DNA of 64,000 nucleotides from Anaspis maculata (GCA_949128115.1 OX421966.1:68507416-68571415), one strand, 5' to 3'; positions 11,820 to 22,372 are shown, counted from the first letter of the stretch. Notes: a model not told the origin generated them from the letters alone. Translations and numbers: made by a program.

Positions 11820-12470
11820 CTACAGCTTTTGGACGGCTGCGCTGGCCAATCTGGTACCTACCAGAATTATGCCCTCTGCCTTGTCCCGTATGATATTCTG
11901 AACGACTTCAAGGACCAGACGAAAAGGTGGGAAGGCGTAAAAGATTAGCTGCTTCGAATTTGGAGTGAGGGCATCTACTGCAACAGATCCAGGGTCCTTT
12001 CGCCAGGAAACGAACACAGGACATTTCGCGTTGATATTAGATGCGAAAAGGTCTATACTTGAGGCACGCCCAGCCTTTCTTCTACAATTTCAAAGGCTTC
12101 ACTGGATAAAGCCCATTCGGTTTCCTCTTCAATAACCCGAGATTCCTCATCAGCCTGGTAGTTGCCTTTTGTGTTTACATAAGAAACAAACAGCCAAATG
12201 TTTCGATTTTGGCACCATTACCAAATGGTTCTGGCAAGGAGATCTGCATAGTTTTGGGAACGTTCATAGTTCACGTATGATATTGCTGTGGTATTGTCAG
12301 CGCGGACAAGAATACTACAGTAAGAAATATTTGAAGCAGAACATTTCAGACCGTTGAAAATGGCGAGTAGTTCGAGATAATTGATGTGATTTTTCTTATC
12401 AAGACTAGACCAAAATCCGTGAGTTTTTTGGCCTTGAGATAAGCACCCCACCTTGTGAGAGAGCTATCCG
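11820..12470 (-). pseudogene. DIRS-type RNase H and C-terminal extension
   Basis: RNase H, which degrades the RNA of the RNA-DNA hybrid, is shown by NHINYLELLAIFNGLKCSA followed by ILVRADNTTAISYVNYERS (12218-12451). It continues, in another frame and with a stop, as YQADEESRVIEEETEW and LFASNINAKCPVFVSW, then as KDPGSVAVDALT and FYAFPPFRLVLEVVQNII down to about 11820. The WxxDPG..AVDA...YAFPPF pattern after RNase H is characteristic of DIRS-type polymerases. At least one stop and one frameshift are present. Between about 12470 and 12600 the sequence is too decayed to read. Confidence 0.82.
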
Positions 12471-12599
12471 TGTAAATTTTGACGGAATAATCGCTTTTCT
12501 TTATATCATTGTAGGCGGTTGAGATGTTTTGCTCCCACCAAAGTAAGTCCTTCCGAGAGTTGAAGGAAAGTGTCAGAAAGGCATCATAATTATCATCGT

Positions 12600-12877
12600 G
12601 TTAAAGTAGGGCCACATACATATTTGTCCTTTTCGAATCGTTTTGTATACATCCAACCGTACTTGACGGCAGGGCAAGCCGAAGTCAAGATTCCTGTGAA
12701 TTTTGCCAAATCACGAATTTTGCATCTTGGCTTGAATGTCAAACCGCGTGCTAGTTTTTCAATGTGAAGCTTTTTTCATCTGGGAGGATGATTTTCAATT
12801 TTTGGCTGTCGTAAATGAATTTCAAAAACTTTTGTTTGGTTTGGGGTATCAGACAGCTTTTTTCGAAATTCCTTTCA
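12600..12877 (-). pseudogene. DIRS RT C-terminal (thumb) part, downstream of insertion
   Basis: Minus-strand translation gives EKSCLIPQTKQKFLKFIYDS, then KLKIILPDEK, and after a frameshift RGLTFKPRCKIRDLAKFTGI with AVKYGWMYTKRFE. This is the typical DIRS sequence that follows the RT palm, where FLGFIIDS and ILPxEK are usual. It continues the RT found at 14284-14880 once the intervening 1402-bp element is removed, which is direct support for the nested insertion. Confidence 0.8.
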
Positions 12878-14279
12878 GGAAGTGCCTCCGTAGCCGGCCC
12901 CGGCTACGTGTATTGTAGCCGGAGTCGGCTATTTGTATGGTGACCGGCACTGCCCGCTTCCGTATTGTAGCCGGCACCAAGTGAGTGACAGTGCTTCCTG
13001 TCTGCTTTTCGTATCGCAAGCGACAGAATTCCACACCAGAGCAGAAGGCTCCATCCTGAGTTCCGGAGGGACTTTAATCTGTGGAAAGGTGAATGTATGC
13101 TACAATTGTCATGACTATGAGTATGAGAAAATGCACTTCACTTCCCCGGGCTAACTTTATGTCGAGCCTTATGTCATGAGTTTTCGAAAGTTTCTAGCGA
13201 AATTTGAAACTGGAAGCTTCAAGTTTAGTGATATGAACAGATGGAGTTTACCAGATCGCTCAGTGGCTGTACAGCTAAACTTTAAAAAACCTTGCAATTT
13301 CCATGTATCTGAATTTGGAGAGAAATCCGACAGCGGCGGAGTGCTATAAAGTTTGATGCTTTATACTCTGCGACTCTAGTTGCAACCAGGGGTGGATTTG
13401 GCAATAGGCAAAGTAGGCACGTGCCTAGGGCGGCAGATCCAAGGGGGCGGCATCAACATTGTCTTCTTGGTACAAAAAGTGTGGTTTTATTTTTATTCCA
13501 CGAAAATCGCGTTCGCATAATTTTTTCTGTTCAATTTTTGTTAATTTGTGTCAACAATTAATGAAAAACCACTTATTGTCATTAACAGCAGTTAGTTCTC
13601 TACGAATATAGACACAAACTAGTTCTCTGGAAGACACTTCTCTAAGGGGAAGGGGCGGCCAATTCAGTCATGCCTAGGGCGCCACGAAATCCAAGTCCGC
13701 CCCTGGTTGCAACGACTTTAGCACCTCGCTGCCGTTTTGAATTCCCTCAAAATTCCAATTGACGAAATACACAAGGGTTTCTTGAAGTCCAGCTTATACA
13801 GCCAGCCAGTGAGCGATCTGGCAAACTCCATGCCTGTTCATGGATCATATGGCACAAAACTTGAAGCTTCCAGTTTCAGTTTTCGCTTGGAACTAATGAC
13901 GTGAGTCAAGTACTTTGGGAGGAAAGTTCTCACGAAATCAGGTTATTACTTTTGGCGGACCCTGTAATTCTTCCTTTGTACAAGGTGATCACGCTAGAAT
14001 CAGAAGTGAACCGGATATAGGTAGGTGATTGTGTACCTCCCATGAATATTGGAATATTTCTAAGACCGACAAGACACTGCTGTAACAGGTACACAAACAA
14101 GGCTTGCCACTTCTGGCTAGCAAAGGAATAGGCGGCATCGCCGACTACGAAACGAAAAGCCGACAGTGTGCATTATTGAATGTCACCCACTCGGTGATGG
14201 CCGGCAGTGCCGGTCATCATACAAATAGCCGGCTCCGGCTACAATACACGTAGCCGGGGCCGGCTACGGAGGCACTTCC
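12878..14279. mobile_element. Inverted-repeat DNA element, 1402 bp, inserted in DIRS RT
   Basis: The ends are inverted repeats of about 80 bp beginning GGAAGTGCCTCCGTAGCCGG, rich in the word TAGCCGG, and carrying on through a GGCACTGCC-type segment on each side. The 4-bp direct repeat TTCA flanks both ends (12874-12877 and 14280-14283). Further inward a second inverted pair occurs: TCTAGCGAAATTTGAAACTG near 13191 against its inverse near 13873, and GATCGCTCAGTGGCTGTA near 13254 against its inverse near 13796. It encodes no recognisable transposase. The terminal motif is not one I can assign to a superfamily. Confidence 0.85.
13387..13705. mobile_element. hAT MITE, 319 bp, with 8-bp target duplication
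   Basis: The ends are CAGGGGTGGATTTGG on the left and the inverse of CAGGGGCGGACTTGG on the right, with GCCTAGGGCGG and GCCTAGGGCGC inside. The perfect 8-bp direct repeat GTTGCAAC lies at 13379-13386 and 13706-13713, as expected for hAT transposition. It lies inside the 1402-bp element, which lies inside the DIRS RT, so its insertion is the youngest of the three events. Confidence 0.93.
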
Positions 14280-14283
14280 TTCA

Positions 14284-14880
14284 TGGAAGAGGCACTCCCC
14301 TTATTTCAAATCCGAGAGACTCGAGCGTTTTTATAGTGATACTGACACTTTTTTGGCACTCCTTGTAAGAATCAGCGAGGATCAGAAAATCGTTGAGATA
14401 ATTGACACAGTATACGCCCTGAGAGCGTGTTTTCTTAAGAACCGGCCTCAATATTTTTGTGAAACAATATGGAGCGACTGACAGTCCAAAGGGTAAACAA
14501 ATAAGTTTATAGATGTTTTCACAGAACTGGAATCTTAGATATTTCCGATGCTCTGAGACGAGTGGGACTAAAAAATACGCGTCCTTCAGGTCAAGCGTTG
14601 CCAGAAAATTGTCTTTTTGTATTAATTTCAGAGCCGTTCGATAATCTTCCGTTTTGAAATGGGGTCAAACAACATGTTCATTGAACTGTTTCAAATTTAG
14701 CATGAAACGTTTTTTGCCGTTCGGTTTGTCAGCGAGGAAAATATTTGATAACTATTGGCCTTTGACAGGAAAACAGCGAACAACCGCTTCCAAGTCTATT
14801 AGCTCGTGAATTGCAGTTTGCATAGGTATGAGTTCAGAGGACCAGATTTTTTTTTGTCTTAAATGACTCCTTTTGGCAAG
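14284..14880 (-). pseudogene. DIRS-type reverse transcriptase palm
   Basis: Minus-strand translation gives NGKKRFMLNLKQFNEHVV, then EDYRTALKLIQKDNFLATLD followed by LKDAYFLVPL, EHRKYLRFQF, ICLPFGLSVAPYCFTKILRP and YCVNYLNDFLILADS. LDLKDAYF and PFGLSVAPYCFTK are typical of DIRS reverse transcriptases. The catalytic box, normally YLDD, reads YLND. One in-frame stop follows NEHVV. The reading frame stays open to the insertion point at 14283. Between this segment and Gag lies about 120 bp of unreadable sequence. Confidence 0.88.
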
Positions 14881-15000
14881 GTACACTTACCAAAGGTATT
14901 TTATAGCCTGTTATACAAGACAAGACCGAGGCATTGTTGGTGACACGAGCCCAAGCGTTGTAAAAAAAATTCAATCTACCCGCTATGTGTGTACCTACCC

Positions 15001-15804
15001 TTAACGGTTCCTGTAGCGGTGAGTTTGGTCCTTGTTGGTGTCTCGCCGGTAGGAGGTTTGATGCCCTTTGTATGGCCTCGTCTGCCTCCTGGAACGAGTC
15101 GGGCGCTGCTGGTTTGAAGAAAAATTGGGAGTACTGGGCTTTCGACCCTCACTTCCCTTTTTTGGAAAAAAAAATTGGTTATTGGAACGCAGAAGATCTT
15201 TTCCCGCTTCCTCCACGCTGTTAGTGGTTTCCACTTTTTTTCCAAAGTCGGTGCCAGAGAAATATTCGGCCGAAAGTGTCTTTTCCGCTGTGTCTTTCAC
15301 GGCTTTGCTCAACGTTTGAGTGATCAAGATGCGGCGAGTTGTGGAGATATTGAAAAAAAGAATTGTCAGGATGCGCCCGGCATCTGCTAAGCAGGATAAT
15401 AGGTCACTGTTTGAGTCATCATTTGTTGGGGGTGGCTGCTGGAGAGAAAGATTGATACCTTTCCCAAGAGCCGACAGTTCCCTGCCAAGCTGCGCCTGAA
15501 AGGAGGTATGGCATTCATCTCGTTTCAGGTTTGCCTGAGTGAGAGCTGTTTCAAGCTCTGGATTGATTTTTGGAGGATCCAGCAATGGACAGTTGGCAGG
15601 AGTGGCGTAGCGCATGAGAACTTCTTCGGATTTTTCTTTGGGTGGGCCGTGACCCAAAATAAATGACCATCTAGAGAAAACGTCTGCATGGATTGCGTAA
15701 GAGGGAGCTTTTGAGGCGGTTGGATCATCTCCAAAATGATCCAGTACCTTCTGGGGTGAAGCGCTGACCGTCCCGTGAAGGTGTTCAGTGGTGTCGTCAG
15801 TCAA
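15001..15804 (-). CDS. DIRS-like Gag (ORF1), 267 residues
   Basis: An open frame starts at an ATG at 15804. The N-terminal half has the arrangement typical of DIRS-type Gag: a VLDHFGDDPT segment, then a helix with FSRWSFILGHGPPKEK, then CPLLDPPKINPELETAL (consensus around APKLNPEI), then RDECHTSFQAQLGRELSALG. The C-terminal third is basic (RRQTRPYKGHQTSYRRD), fitting RNA binding. It is the only DIRS frame here that is open end to end, though whether 15001 is the natural end is unclear because unreadable sequence follows. Role: packaging element RNA into cytoplasmic particles. With the RT and RNase H broken, the element itself is not autonomous. Confidence 0.78.
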   Translation of the reverse strand: MTDDTTEHLHGTVSASPQKVLDHFGDDPTASKAPSYAIHADVFSRWSFILGHGPPKEKSEEVLMRYATPANCPLLDPPKINPELETALTQANLKRDECHTSFQAQLGRELSALGKGINLSLQQPPPTNDDSNSDLLSCLADAGRILTILFFNISTTRRILITQTLSKAVKDTAEKTLSAEYFSGTDFGKKVETTNSVEEAGKDLLRSNNQFFFPKKGSEGRKPSTPNFSSNQQRPTRSRRQTRPYKGHQTSYRRDTNKDQTHRYRNR

Positions 15805-15889
15805 AACTAAAACCTACGCGTTAGGCTGGTTGGCCTGTGGGGGAGGCGCCCCTGGAGGTCCGCTACCTAACAATTAAATGCACATGTTG

Positions 15890-16238
15890 TTTGCCCTCAT
15901 TTCAAAATGGAAGATTATCGAACGGCTCTGAAATTAATACAAAAAGAGAGTTTTCTGGCCATGCTTGACCTTGAGGACGCGTATTTTCTAGTTCCACTCG
16001 CCTCAGAGCATCGGAAGTATCTAAGGTTCCAGTTCTGTGAAGACATCTATGAATTTACTTGTTTACCCTTTGGGCTGTCAGTCGCTCCATATTGTTTTAC
16101 AAAAATATTGAGGTCGATCCTAGAGAAAATACGCTCTAATGACGTAATCTGTGTCAATTATCTCGACGATTGTTTTATCCTCGCTGATTCTTACGGGGAA
16201 TGCCAAAAAAGCGTCAGTATCACTATAAAAACGCTCGA
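15890..16238 (+). pseudogene. Second DIRS RT fragment, opposite orientation
   Basis: The frame from about 15907 reads EDYRTALKLIQKESFLAMLD, LEDAYFLVPL, TCLPFGLSVAPYCFTKILRS, CVNYLDDCFILADS and CQKSVSITIKTLDS. It is nearly identical to the minus-strand copy at 14284-14880 but keeps an intact YLDD catalytic box. It stops abruptly at 16240, where a TA-flanked foldback begins. The first DIRS copy's Gag starts only about 85 bp away on the other strand, so the two copies are arranged head to head, each truncated. Confidence 0.87.
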
Positions 16239-17954
16239 TAGTCCAGTCACTATGTCTTTCTTTTTCGGAAAAATTAGTAGAGGGTCGAAATTTTGTACAC
16301 GCATTCCTTTGATTGTCATGAACGGCCTGTGAAAAGTCCCTTATAATCCGAGCTTAGGAACTTTGGATAATCGCCATCAAGTGTTGAAAAATCGTTTTTT
16401 CGGCGAAGAAGTCATTTCTTTATTGCAAGATGGTCCTTTTTGTGATTGAATGATTGCGTATTACTATCTTGACAATCGCTATACACTATTTCTACTTCTG
16501 CGTAGAAGGCGTACATGGCGGCCAAGAAGGAAAAACAGTTGACTGACTTATTTCCATTAGTAGAAGACCTGAAAAATGTCTGATGATTGCATTTTATTTC
16601 TGACATAATTTATCGTGGAAATACCAAGTCTTACTTCAATATCTCAAAAAATCACTGATTTACTAAAAAAAAGTTGACATATGAAAAATTTTCAGTTTTT
16701 TCATATTTCAAAAACGGTCAAAGATATTTCGAAACCGTTTACAATATCTTCGTGAGCATAAATTGACGAATATATAGGGTGATTTTTATGTCTTCAGCGA
16801 TTCTGGTTCTTGAAGATTTTTCCCCCATTTCTTTTCTCGCCGCGTTTGGTGTTACCGTTATTTAGTCTGAAGAAATTGCCACAATGCGAAAATCATTTGC
16901 ACATTATGTTTTTACTAGTTTTTGATTAATTGTAAATGTAGTTGCAGGGTAAATATCAGCTATACCCATGCAAACGCCATATTTAGCAGGTTGAGGGAAG
17001 TGAAATATATGAAAAAATACCTCAGGAACCGAAACAGCTGGAGAAATTCATATCACCCTATACAGGCTGTCCCCGAATTAGTGTTACAAAACTCACAGGG
17101 AGATAGAAAGTTTAAAAATGAGGGGACTTTTCTCAATAAACATACCCTCGCAAACGCATAATAACGGAGATACAGGCCTTCAAAGTTGTTTTTTTAAAAC
17201 AGTTGTTTTGCATAACTTTTGAACCGTTCAACCGATTTCTATCAAATTTGAACCTAAGTCTACTGAAATAGGTCTCTATTGAACAATAGTAACGCATTTC
17301 ATCAAACATTTTTAGGGGCGAAGATAATAGGGGGTCCCTCCCCCCTTTTGCCCGTATTTTTGACATCTTCAAATATCTTCAAAAATCGTTTCAATTTTCA
17401 AATTCTACGTTCAATTTAAAGAAAAAAGTTACTTATGCAAAATTTTGATAAGAGGCTTAGTTTTTGAGATATTTGGGATTCAAACATTGCAAAACATCTC
17501 GAGATCGCCACTTTCTCGAGCCTAAAAATTTAAATTCAAGAAAACCCATGATTTGCCAACTGGAACGAGTTTTCTGGGTGTTTTAAGTTAATAAACCATC
17601 ATTTTCGCTGAAAAACATGGAGTTTAAAAAAAAAAAACAATTTGGGCCCTGGAAAGTGCTTGAAAAGTGTATATTGGATTATATAGGAATCTATTTTCTA
17701 TACTTATACTATTTTCATGATGGATTATGTTAGAAATAAAATGCGATCATCCGACATTTTTTAAGTCTGCTACTAGTGGAAATAAGACAGTCAACTGTTT
17801 TTACTTCTTGGCCGCCATCTTGGATCCGCCACCTTCGCGAAAGTAGAAATAGGGTAGGTATAGTGATTGGCAAGATGGTAATACGCAATCATTCAATTAC
17901 AAAAAGGACAATCTTGCTGTAAAGAAATGACTTCTTCGCCGAAAAATTGTATTT

Positions 17955-18073
17955 TATGTTACTAGCGCCGAAAACCGGGCATAGCATAACGAACGTGAAT
18001 GCAGCTCGAGGCCCTAGGCCGAGAGCTGCATGTAAGAGAGTTATGCTATGCCGTTTTCAGCGCGAGTAGCATA
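17955..18073. repeat. Compact 119-bp palindrome (cruciform-prone)
   Basis: TATGTTACTAGCGCCGAAAA followed by CGGGCATAGCATAAC pairs with GTTATGCTATGCCGTTTTCA followed by GCGCGAGTAGCATA. A second stem sits at the centre: GCAGCTC and GAGCTGC enclosing GAGGCCCTAGGCCGA. The outer stem is about 35 bp with few mismatches. It is GC-richer than its surroundings and lies in a block inserted into the right arm of the foldback. The element type is unknown. Confidence 0.75.
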
Positions 18074-18833
18074 CATCGTTTTTCGTGCTGCTTTCAATAA
18101 AATTACAAATAAATAAGATCATATCGCAATAATCATTTCAAGTTGGTACTTCTGCCATCCATCACCAAGGCACGAGGCATGTACCTACTAGATGCAGATT
18201 ATTGTGTGTTAAATGTCGATTTGAGAAATTGCGTCCTATGTTTGAATTTTCTTGCTTAAAACCGCCCTTCCCCTCCCCAATTAGAAGGGCCATCCTCCAA
18301 AAATGCCGAAATCACTGAGCTCTAGTGTCTTGTGTGACGACGAAACACGGGAAATGGCATAAATTGATCACTTTTAAACCTTCGCGCCACAAAACGTCAA
18401 AAATCATCCTGCAATTGTACCAACAGATATTCGAAAAATGACCCTAAATTGTCAATTTTCAAAGTGATTTTTTATAATTTTAACTGATTTAAACCGAAAA
18501 TTGCAAGCTATAACATTGGAAACGTGATCTCTCTTGAATTGTGAATGATTTTGCGAGGTTAGTTAATTTTTCACGTGTACTTTTTACTTTGCCGCTCTAG
18601 ATCTTTTTCTGAATATTACATTACAGTGCAGGACACCGAGCGTGTATTGTCATTTTCGGTTATGGCAGCACGAAAAAGCCTTTTCAACACTTGATGGCGA
18701 TTATCCAAAGTTCCTAAGCTCGGATTTTAGGGGACTTTTTATAAGTCATTTAAAACTAGCAAAGGATTATGTGTACAAAATTTCAACTCTCTACTAATTT
18801 TTCCGAAGTTGGTACTATTTTTTGAACATAGTG

Positions 18834-19144
18834 GCTACGTTTACACCGCGGCTTTGATCCGCGACCTAAGCACTAAATTCGACCCAAATAAATTTAGTCC
18901 ACGTGGTGTAAACGACCGTAGACAAGGACCAAATCAGGACCAAGTAGCTTGGGTCAGGTCTCTGGTTAGCCGTGGACTGAAGTAAATTTAGTTTTTATAT
19001 TTATTTAGTTTAAGTTCATATTTTAAAATAGGTCGGCCGCGTTAGTCTACCGGTGAGAACGCTGGGAGAGAAGAATTGCTGTAGGTGGAATTTGGGTCAG
19101 TGCTGGGGTCAGTCCAGTTTTAGTCCACCGGTGTAAACGTAGCC
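18834..19144. mobile_element. MITE, about 311 bp, GGCTACGTTTACACC ends
   Basis: The left end GCTACGTTTACACC and the right end GGTGTAAACGTAGCC are inverted, with GGTCCAC-type and GGACCAA words inside. It interrupts the right terminus of the foldback: deleting it, with the apparent duplication AGTG (18830-18833 and 19145-19148), restores ACATAGTGACTGGAC, which matches the left terminus. The superfamily is uncertain. Confidence 0.8.
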
Positions 19145-19349
19145 AGTGACTGGACTACGAGTCCCTGCCAGCGTACATAGATTTCTCCAACTCGGCCGAC
19201 TAGCCCTGCCAGTCGACTTGCGGGGGATTACCTGTAGTGACGTGATTGTTGTTGGAATGGTTTCCATGATGTTTCTCATGATTATTCTGACAATCGAATG
19301 TTGTATTTTGAGTGGTTAGAAATAAAGAGAGAAAACCAAACTCAACAAA

Positions 19350-20440
19350 AGCTTCCACCAGTACCTCTACGGCCAGAAATTGTTGGTGAGGACTGATCAC
19401 GCTACGCTGAAATGGCTACTGCAGTTAAAAAATCCCAAGGAACAGTTGGCACGGTAAATCGATAAACTGCAACAATTTGACTTTAAAATCCGACATCGCC
19501 CTGAAAGAAGCCATGACAACGCGGATGCTTTTTTTCGAAGACCATGCAACGAAGACTGTGAGCACTGCAAGGGGGTAGACCAACAGAATGGAATCGTCGA
19601 AGTCAAGCCAATCGTTGTTGGAACTCCAAGAAATTGGACTAAGACTGAACTCAAGCGCGAGGACCCAGACATCAGTTCAGAGTGAGCCAAGATTCTTGAT
19701 GATTGGCCCCAATTCAAGGGTTTTTGGGCTCAGTGGAAGTCTCTGAGGATGGAAAATAGGCTGCTAAAGAGTCTGGAAAAGTCCTGGTGATTGGAGAAGG
19801 AGATGGTTAAGTAAGTGCTTCCCAAGAAGAAAGTGGAAGCGGTCTTGAAGGAGATGCACGATGGCGTCACTGGAGGGCACCTTGGGGTGAACAAGACGTT
19901 GGCCAAGGTGCGCGAGCGGTTCCACTGGGTGAACTGCCGGAACGACGTGGAAACATGGTGTCGATAGTGCGAGGTTTGTGCGGCCAGCAAAGGACCAAGA
20001 ACTCGCAGCCGAGGGGAGCTGAAGACTTACAATGTTGGAGCGCCTTTTGAACGCATCGCGATCGATGTGGCTGACCCGTGCCCCGCAAAAGAAGATTGCA
20101 ACAAATACATCCTGGTTGCCATTGACTATTTTAGCAAGTGGCAGGAAGCTTAGGCTCTACCCAACCAAGAGGCTTCTACAGTGTTGGCGAGTGTGCCGGT
20201 GGTTAATTTGATCAGCCGTTTCGAAGTACCTCTGGAATCACACAAATCAGAAATGAAACTTTGAATCCAACCTGTTTCAAGGTATCTGCACCCTACTCGG
20301 GACGGGATTCAGAAGACCAGAACTACACCCCTCAACCCACGGTCTGACGGAATGGTTGAACGGTTCAACATCAGGACGGTGGAGCAGCATTACCATTCGA
20401 TTCGTGAGAACCGTTCGAAATTCGGCAAAAATCATTTCTG
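19350..20440 (+). pseudogene. Ty3/gypsy RNase H end and integrase relic
   Basis: The frame begins with RNase H sequence (QKLLVRTDHATLKWLLQLKN, then FKIRHRPERSHDNADAFFRR). It continues with the integrase zinc-binding region: MHDGVTGGHLGVNKTLAKVR, RFHWVNCRNDVETWC and CEVCAASKGP, giving the H-H-C-C residues. The catalytic core begins APFERIAIDVA and ILVAIDYFSKWQEA (first two acidic positions visible), then a decayed segment, then SDGMVERFNIRTVEQ with the final catalytic Glu region. Integrase normally joins element DNA to the host chromosome. Several stops (for example after the first CEVC helix and after KWQEA) and frameshifts disable it. It is unlikely to belong to the gypsy copy at 9.7 kb, since DIRS and foldback sequence lies between. 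Confidence 0.87.
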
Positions 20441-22128
20441 AACGCCTTCATTGCATCTTCCAGCTTTCTGCAGAGACTCGGTGACTCATTGGGCTTTATT
20501 TATGTGAGCTTACGGCACAAATATGCCCCATTCTTATCGCATTTTTGGCCCCGCAGTGTGGTAGCGCGCGCGTATATGCAGATTCATGCAAAGTTATTGT
20601 TTCCGTCTGTTCCGAGACACGTTTGGCGTCATCGCAATAACACATACACAAGCACACCTGTGTGGCTAATCGCGTCCTGACACTAACTTCACGGTTGGTG
20701 TCATGCATTTCGCGATTTCCAGTATGATTCAAATTTGCATCCTGAACTCTGGTTGAAATAATGTCGTGTGTTCTCTCTGATGTTGAATATGCACGCTCTT
20801 GTCTCTCCGCACAGCTCAAACCAATAAAATTCGTGTGCGCAGCAGTCATGCTAGTTCTGTAGTATGCTGGAAATTCCGAAGCTTCGAAAATAAACTCGAG
20901 ACGCACAATTTCGGAGCTTGCTAGCGCACACGCGAGCGGTACATTTTAATCGCATCGCAGAGTGAGCGCACCATGAAGGTATCGATAGTACCTATACGTG
21001 ACATTTCGCAGTTTCGTTCTCTAATCGACGAATTTTACGATCCTCATTATTATTGTAAACGAAGCAAAAGAGGCGAAAACCGAACCATTTGTGCCGTGGT
21101 CTGATAACGATTTATCTTTTGAATGGGTTCGAGCAAGAGAGAAGTGCGCGCTTCGGAAATGCGTTCATCGCGAATTCATTTCGAAACCACGCTGGAATTC
21201 ATGTTTGTGCTCAGCTTCACCTGCAGGCGCTGTTACTGGCAATTTGACACGTGAATCCATCCAAGACACGACTTTCTATCGTGTTGTTACGAGTGGCGAG
21301 CCTCGCGGGCATTCGAGAGCACACCTGATCAGCACAGACCGTTCGATCGGCATGTTAACAACTTGCGAAGCTCTAGGCATCCGAGAACATACGCGACAGT
21401 TTAGAGGATTTATTTTTATTTTTTTTTCAATATATAAAATGTTCATCAACTTTATCAATAAAAACATCAATTGCAATACAAAATTGCAGACACAAAGGTG
21501 AAATTAGGGTATAAATAAATCAGTACATTATGCACATTTTTTCTTGTTTCTCTCAAGCGCATGCTTGTGGCCTTGATCAAGCTGCTGCTGATCTGGATCC
21601 TGACACGAATCCAGCAAACCACCGATGAATGGGGCTCCACCCAACGATCTGTCAATACCGTCGTAATCATATGGTGAAGGTCAAAAATTCACCGTGCAGT
21701 GCTCCCTCACAAGAGCGCACCAAGGGAGTGGAGGAACCTCTCATGTCTTCCGCCGCTCTATCATACTTTGTATGCTTTTCCATGGCATGTTGATTTGAGA
21801 TTGGTGCCCGAAGAAAGGCTCCGAAAACGGTAGGAACAAGCGTCAGCATCAACGATGCGATTGTCGAAAAACGCCACCTTCCCCGCCTCCCGAACCTCCC
21901 TGACCTCCAAGTCTCCGATGAGAGAAGGCTGGTTTGTGGTTTGATTTACATGGAGATATCAATAGGCGGGTAAGCCACATCAGCCCAATTGGCGGAGGCG
22001 CCGTTCGAGAACGTTGGTAATGCACGCGAAAGGTTTGAAAGTCGCCTCGAAGCCATAATTATAATGAGCACCATGCATCGGCCAACAGACCAGTAATAAA
22101 TCCAAAGCGACAACGAGTGGATAGAAAA
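20441..22128. other. Unassigned region, somewhat higher CpG
   Basis: Two 136-residue frames (20496-20906 minus and 21091-21501 plus) are open but show no domain I recognise, and codon use looks random. The CpG density at 20500-21350 is higher than in the flanks, so this could be host noncoding or LTR sequence. No terminal repeats were found. I do not call a gene. Confidence 0.35.
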
Positions 22129-22174
22129 GCGTGGTCGAGGGGTTGACCACTGGGGAAATCTTTTGTACGAGCCA

Positions 22175-22372
22175 GAGGAAGTCCCAGGGAAGTCGGAGGA
22201 AGTCGGAGGAAATCAAGAGGAAGTCCGAGGAAGTCAGAAGGAAGTCGGAGGAAGTCCGAGGAAGTCCGAGGAAGTCCGAGGAAGTCCGAGGAAGTCCGAG
22301 GAAGTCCAAGGAAGTCAGGAGGAAGTCCGAGGAAGTCAGGAGGAAGTCCGAGGAAGTCGGAGGAAGTCTCAA
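22175..22372 (+). repeat. Minisatellite, 10-bp unit GGAAGTCCGA
   Basis: About 20 copies of GGAAGTC(C/G)GA with occasional single-base insertions (AGGAGGAAGTC). The flank GTGGTCGAGGGGTTGACC near 22132 recurs inverted beside the second array at 26.4-26.6 kb. Open frames on both strands here are repeat artefacts. Confidence 0.9.

Larger units (their letters stand above)
11820..15804 (-). mobile_element. DIRS-like retrotransposon, interrupted
   Basis: Read on the minus strand, Gag (15804-15001), reverse transcriptase (about 14880-14284 and continuing at 12877) and RNase H with its C-terminal extension (about 12470-11820) follow in DIRS order. A 1402-bp inverted-repeat element (12878-14279) splits the RT. 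The tyrosine recombinase and terminal repeats expected of a full DIRS element are not in this copy. The downstream end breaks against gypsy sequence near 11800. A second DIRS fragment in the opposite orientation starts about 85 bp beyond the Gag start. Confidence 0.85.
16241..19155. mobile_element. TA-flanked foldback, 2.9 kb, with nested insertions
   Basis: The termini are GTCCAGTCACTATGT on the left and its inverse ACATAG...GTGACTGGAC on the right, flanked by TA (16239-16240 and 19156-19157). The right terminus is itself split by a MITE at 18834-19144, and only after removing that do the ends match. Arm pairs: 16266-16400 with 18670-18805 (CGGAAAAATTAGTAGAG; TAGGAACTTTGGATAATCG), and 16400-16625 with 17715-17950 (CGGCGAAGAAGTCATTTCTT). 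A block at about 17950-18665, with its own palindrome, has been inserted into the right arm. A smaller inverted pair with ATAGGGTGAT ends lies at 16775-17060. No protein is encoded. Confidence 0.85.

Noticed and set aside
16412..16606. Short frames within foldback arms (for example 16412-16606 and 59360-59548 with its mirror at 60802-60990)
   Set aside because: The same peptides recur from the mirrored arms, as expected for palindromes, and contain no domain.
20496..21501. Two 136-residue frames (minus and plus)
   Set aside because: No recognisable domain, unconvincing composition, no splice or promoter support.
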